This document shows positions 61,928 to 64,000 of a stretch of DNA of 64,000 nucleotides, one piece after another (position 1 is the first letter of the stretch; the number at the start of each line of letters is the position of its first letter). The stretch is taken from positions 1-64,000 of the forward strand of contig NZ_JFCH01000061.1 in the NCBI RefSeq assembly GCF_000738175.1. The letters are read 5' to 3'. The notes under the pieces are model-generated. The model had not been told where the DNA came from and made no database searches. It saw nothing but the letters and a program-made list of their open reading frames with translations. The stretch comes from Corynebacterium jeikeium. Its GTDB lineage: Bacteria > Actinomycetota > Actinomycetes > Mycobacteriales > Mycobacteriaceae. Both the position numbers and the translations under genes were made by a program.

Positions 61928-62845
61928 ATGGCAAAAAAGAAGCGTCCGACACCCGTTCCGCCCGAGCCGATCGTCCCGCTGTTCGACTCGCATACCCACC
62001 TGTGGTCCACAGTGCTGAAGAATCAGCACCGGCAGGACGTGGTGGGGCCGGACGCAGGGGATAGGACGTTTGGGGAGGAAGATCACCGCCGACTGGTGGG
62101 TGAGTTTATGGATCGCGCCTATGCCGTGGGTGTACGCGGCGTGTGCACCGTCGGCGACGGTATCGAAGAGACGGAGAAGGCCTTGCAGGCTGCGGAGTTC
62201 CACGACCGCGTGTGGGCGGCCTGCGCCGTGCACCCGACTAAGGCTCAGACGGTGACGGGGGCAGTGCGCGAGCGCTTGCGCGAGATGGCCTTCCATCCGC
62301 GCTGCGTGGCCATCGGCGAGACCGGCCTGGATGCTTATTGGATCGGCAAGGATCCAGGAGACGGGGAGGAAACCCCGAGCATCGAGGTACAGGAAGAGGC
62401 ACTGCGCTTCCACATCGACCTAGCCTGCGAATCTGGCAAGGCCCTGATGATCCACAACCGCGAGGCCGATGCCGACCTGCTGCGGGTGCTCGCCGACGCG
62501 CCGCAGCCGGAGAATGTGATCCTGCACTGCTTTTCCTCCCCGCTGGACGTGGCCAAGGAATCGCTGGATCGCGGCTACGTGCTGTCTTTCGCAGGAAACG
62601 TGACCTTCAAGCGCAATGAGGAACTGCGCGAGGCGGCGCGCATTGCCCCGGCGGAACAGATTCTGGTGGAGACCGATGCGCCCTACATGACCCCTGAGCC
62701 TTTCCGGGGTGCGCGTAACGAGCCAGCCTTTGTTGGCTACACCGCCGCCTGCGTGGCGGAGCAGCGGGGGATGGCGCCGCAGGAACTGGGAGAGCTGGTC
62801 ACCGCGAACGCTCAACGGCTCTACGGGATCGATCTGGGCGCTTAG
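61928..62845 (+). CDS. tatD: TatD-family metal-dependent DNase/hydrolase
   Basis: A 305-residue TIM-barrel hydrolase. Metal ligands: FDSHTH (about 21-26), the GETGLD Glu (about 128), HNRE (about 173), VILHCFSSP, and the ETDAPYMTPEP Asp (about 248). TatD enzymes are 3'-5' exonucleases in DNA quality control. The order metG-...-tatD-rpf matches mycobacteria. The ATG at 61928 is preferred to GTGs 6-9 nt upstream because of the promoter spacing. Confidence 0.92.
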   Translation: MAKKKRPTPVPPEPIVPLFDSHTHLWSTVLKNQHRQDVVGPDAGDRTFGEEDHRRLVGEFMDRAYAVGVRGVCTVGDGIEETEKALQAAEFHDRVWAACAVHPTKAQTVTGAVRERLREMAFHPRCVAIGETGLDAYWIGKDPGDGEETPSIEVQEEALRFHIDLACESGKALMIHNREADADLLRVLADAPQPENVILHCFSSPLDVAKESLDRGYVLSFAGNVTFKRNEELREAARIAPAEQILVETDAPYMTPEPFRGARNEPAFVGYTAACVAEQRGMAPQELGELVTANAQRLYGIDLGA

Positions 62846-62950
62846 TGCACACTGTGGTTTTACCGGTATCTCTGCAGGTGTCTCCGCTAGTGAGGTTCCT
62901 GTTTCTGGTGTGACGCCAGGTAACGAAAAGGTATAGAAATTAATGCATGT

Positions 62951-62988
62951 TGGGGGTTGTGGCTGCTGTTACCGCAGCTGTACCCCCA
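62951..62988 (+). terminator. Hairpin between tatD and rpf2
   Basis: Outer stem TGGGGGT with ACCCCCA and an inner CTGC/GCAG pairing, followed by TATTTGTGATTT. A weak terminator for tatD or an rpf2 leader structure. Confidence 0.4.
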
Positions 62989-63128
62989 TATTTGTGATTT
63001 GCGGAACAATTTGGCCTGGATCTTTGTTTAACAAGGATCGTTATCGTATTGTGACAAAAGTTGAGAAAATCGGCGTTCGGGCGCCCCGTTGCTACGTGCA
63101 CAGAACGTGGCGAAGTTGAAACCTAAAG

Positions 63129-63142
63129 GGCGTCAGTAACAA
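63129..63142 (-). repeat. Interspersed motif variant, TTGTTACTGACGCC
   Basis: Core intact with G for C in the T-rich arm; 17 nt before the rpf2 start. Confidence 0.45.
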
Positions 63143-63158
63143 GAGAGGCAACGATCTA

Positions 63159-64000
63159 GTGTCACCGAAGAAGAAGTCCCACCTGCACCGCATTAACAAC
63201 ACCAGCTCCACCCCGCTGCGCATCGCCACGGGTGGCATGCTCGCGACCCTGGTTGTCGGCGGTGGCGTTGCGGTGGCAGGGCAGAAGTCGGTCACTCTGG
63301 ACGTCAACGGCGACATCATCCAGGCCAGCACCATGTCCGGCGACGTCGAGGGCGCGCTGAAGTCCGCAGGCGTGGAGATCGACAACCGCGCCATGGTCAC
63401 CCCGGCGCTGGACGAGGCTATCGGCGACAACTCCAAGATCACTGTCCGCAGCGCCCGCACCGTGGCTCTGACTATCGACGGCAAGCAGGAGAAGATCGAT
63501 ACCACTGCACTGACTGTCGGCTCCCTGCTGGACCAGATCGGCCGCAGCGACGCTGCGAGCGAGCTGTCCCAGGCGCGTAACCAGGAGATCCCGCTCGATG
63601 GCATGGAGCTGGAGATCGTTACCCCGAAGAAGTTCACCCTGAACGACGGTGGCAAGGACGGCCGCATGAGCCTGCCTGCCCGCACCGTGGGCGAGATCTT
63701 CGAGATGCGTGGCACCCCACTGGGCAAGGATGACAAGGTCACCCCGGCCGCCAACACCCCTCTGAAGGAGGGCATGCACGTCGAGGTCACCCGCATCGCC
63801 AACCGCGAGGAGACCAAGGTCGAGGAGATCCCGGCTCCGGAGCGTGTGAAGGAAGACCCGAACATGCCCGAGGGCGAGGAGAAGGTCGTAGAGAAGGGCG
63901 CGCCGGGCAAGGCTCGCGTTGTTGCGACCGTCCGCACCGTCAACGGCGAAGAGGTTAGCCGCGAGGAGAAGTCCAGCAAGGAGATCGCCGCTCCAAAGGA
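63159..64000 (+). CDS. rpf2: Resuscitation-promoting factor Rpf2 (5' part, cut by window end)
   Basis: About 280 residues to the window edge, no stop. A basic N-terminus (SPKKKSHLHRI) and one hydrophobic segment (about 20-42) act as signal or anchor. DUF348 repeats follow (VTLDVNGDIIQASTMSG, VALTIDGKQEKIDTTALTVG, FTLNDGGKDGRMSLPARTVG), then the start of a G5 domain (KGAPGKARVVATVRTVNGEE). The catalytic transglycosylase domain should lie beyond 64000. The family cleaves peptidoglycan and promotes regrowth. GTG start at 63159, with GAGAGGCAAC upstream. Confidence 0.92.
   Translation, partial: MSPKKKSHLHRINNTSSTPLRIATGGMLATLVVGGGVAVAGQKSVTLDVNGDIIQASTMSGDVEGALKSAGVEIDNRAMVTPALDEAIGDNSKITVRSARTVALTIDGKQEKIDTTALTVGSLLDQIGRSDAASELSQARNQEIPLDGMELEIVTPKKFTLNDGGKDGRMSLPARTVGEIFEMRGTPLGKDDKVTPAANTPLKEGMHVEVTRIANREETKVEEIPAPERVKEDPNMPEGEEKVVEKGAPGKARVVATVRTVNGEEVSREEKSSKEIAAPK

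Larger units (their letters stand above)
62846..63158 (+). promoter_or_regulatory. 313-bp leader region of rpf2
   Basis: No gene is seen. It holds a 7-bp-stem hairpin (62951-62988), an AT-rich stretch with TTTAACAAGG and a TGTGACAAAAG half-element that may be part of a GlxR-type site (TGTGA-N6-TCACA; the second half is not clear), a loose TTTCTGGTGTGACGCC (62902-62917), and a TGACGCC variant within an 18-nt block (63122-63139) also present before rpmE2. No c-di-AMP (ydaO-type) riboswitch, which precedes rpf genes in some actinobacteria, could be recognised. Confidence 0.45.

Noticed and set aside
6239..63142. The TGACGCC motif as a strand-biased sequence such as KOPS.
   Set aside because: Copies are split between strands (about 10 minus, 7-8 plus) with no consistent orientation within the window, which may however be too short to judge.
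62846..63158. A c-di-AMP (ydaO-type) riboswitch upstream of rpf2.
   Set aside because: The conserved GG-rich core elements of that riboswitch are not recognisable; only a simple hairpin is present.
1..64000. CRISPR arrays, rRNA genes and intact tRNA genes.
   Set aside because: No regularly spaced direct repeats and no rRNA or complete tRNA sequences were seen.

Overview
The window reads as a chromosomal segment of a GC-rich actinobacterium of the genus Corynebacterium or a close relative. The evidence is the protein families (DUF6350-purN-purH, the MprAB/PepD cluster, gephyrin-like MoeA with a GlpR-type membrane protein, an Rpf2-type factor, a protein O-mannosyltransferase) and many starts that look leaderless. 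From about 11.7 kb on, the gene order follows the conserved mycobacterial/corynebacterial backbone: chorismate mutase-pcrA, then M23 peptidase-DUF6350-purN-purH, then rpmF-mprA-mprB-pepD-moaB-mscL-5-FCL-galU-moeA-rimJ-glpR, then PMT/rsmI-metG-tatD-rpf. The species is not assigned.

The first 2.6 kb is accessory DNA. A complete IS3-family element (1-1303, terminal inverted repeats visible) sits in the 3' part of a DUF262 gene, and its terminal TGA supplies that gene's stop codon. The region ends at a 39-nt copy of the 3' end of an initiator tRNA followed by a hairpin, as expected at the distal junction of an island integrated in a tRNA gene. Past this junction come a glutathionyl-hydroquinone-reductase-like gene, sucCD, an htpX/lemA membrane-proteostasis group and a nitroreductase, then secreted or envelope enzymes (PAP2 phosphatase, chymotrypsin-like protease, SGNH hydrolase, M23 peptidase) interleaved with chorismate mutase, pcrA and an acyl-CoA synthetase.

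From 24.8 to 36.7 kb lies a TetR-linked catabolic cluster in the order accD1-accA1-acyl-CoA dehydrogenase-MaoC hydratase-CitE-like lyase-acyl-CoA ligase-scoA-scoB-thiolase. It parallels the mycobacterial Rv2506-Rv2498c locus and encodes a near-complete route from isovaleryl-CoA (leucine) to acetyl-CoA, with a likely second role in itaconate/citramalyl-CoA breakdown. The branched-chain keto-acid dehydrogenase is not in the window. Six ribosomal protein genes at 39.6-41.6 kb (S18, S14, L33, L28, L31B, L32) all lack the zinc-binding CxxC pairs. The stress-response cluster mprA-mprB-pepD-moaB, the galU-moeA/glp-rimJ-glpR group, envelope genes, metG, tatD and the 5' part of rpf2 (cut by the window end) follow.

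The most unusual signal is a short interspersed motif, TTCTTnnTGACGCC. Nine copies match all 12 fixed bases, two more differ by one, and several looser T-rich variants exist. They lie in both orientations, in intergenic DNA and inside genes, where they often fall in tolerant linkers. About 0.01 copies would be expected by chance in 64 kb. The distribution resembles an uptake-type or genome-organising sequence more than a transcription-factor operator, but its function cannot be read from the sequence.
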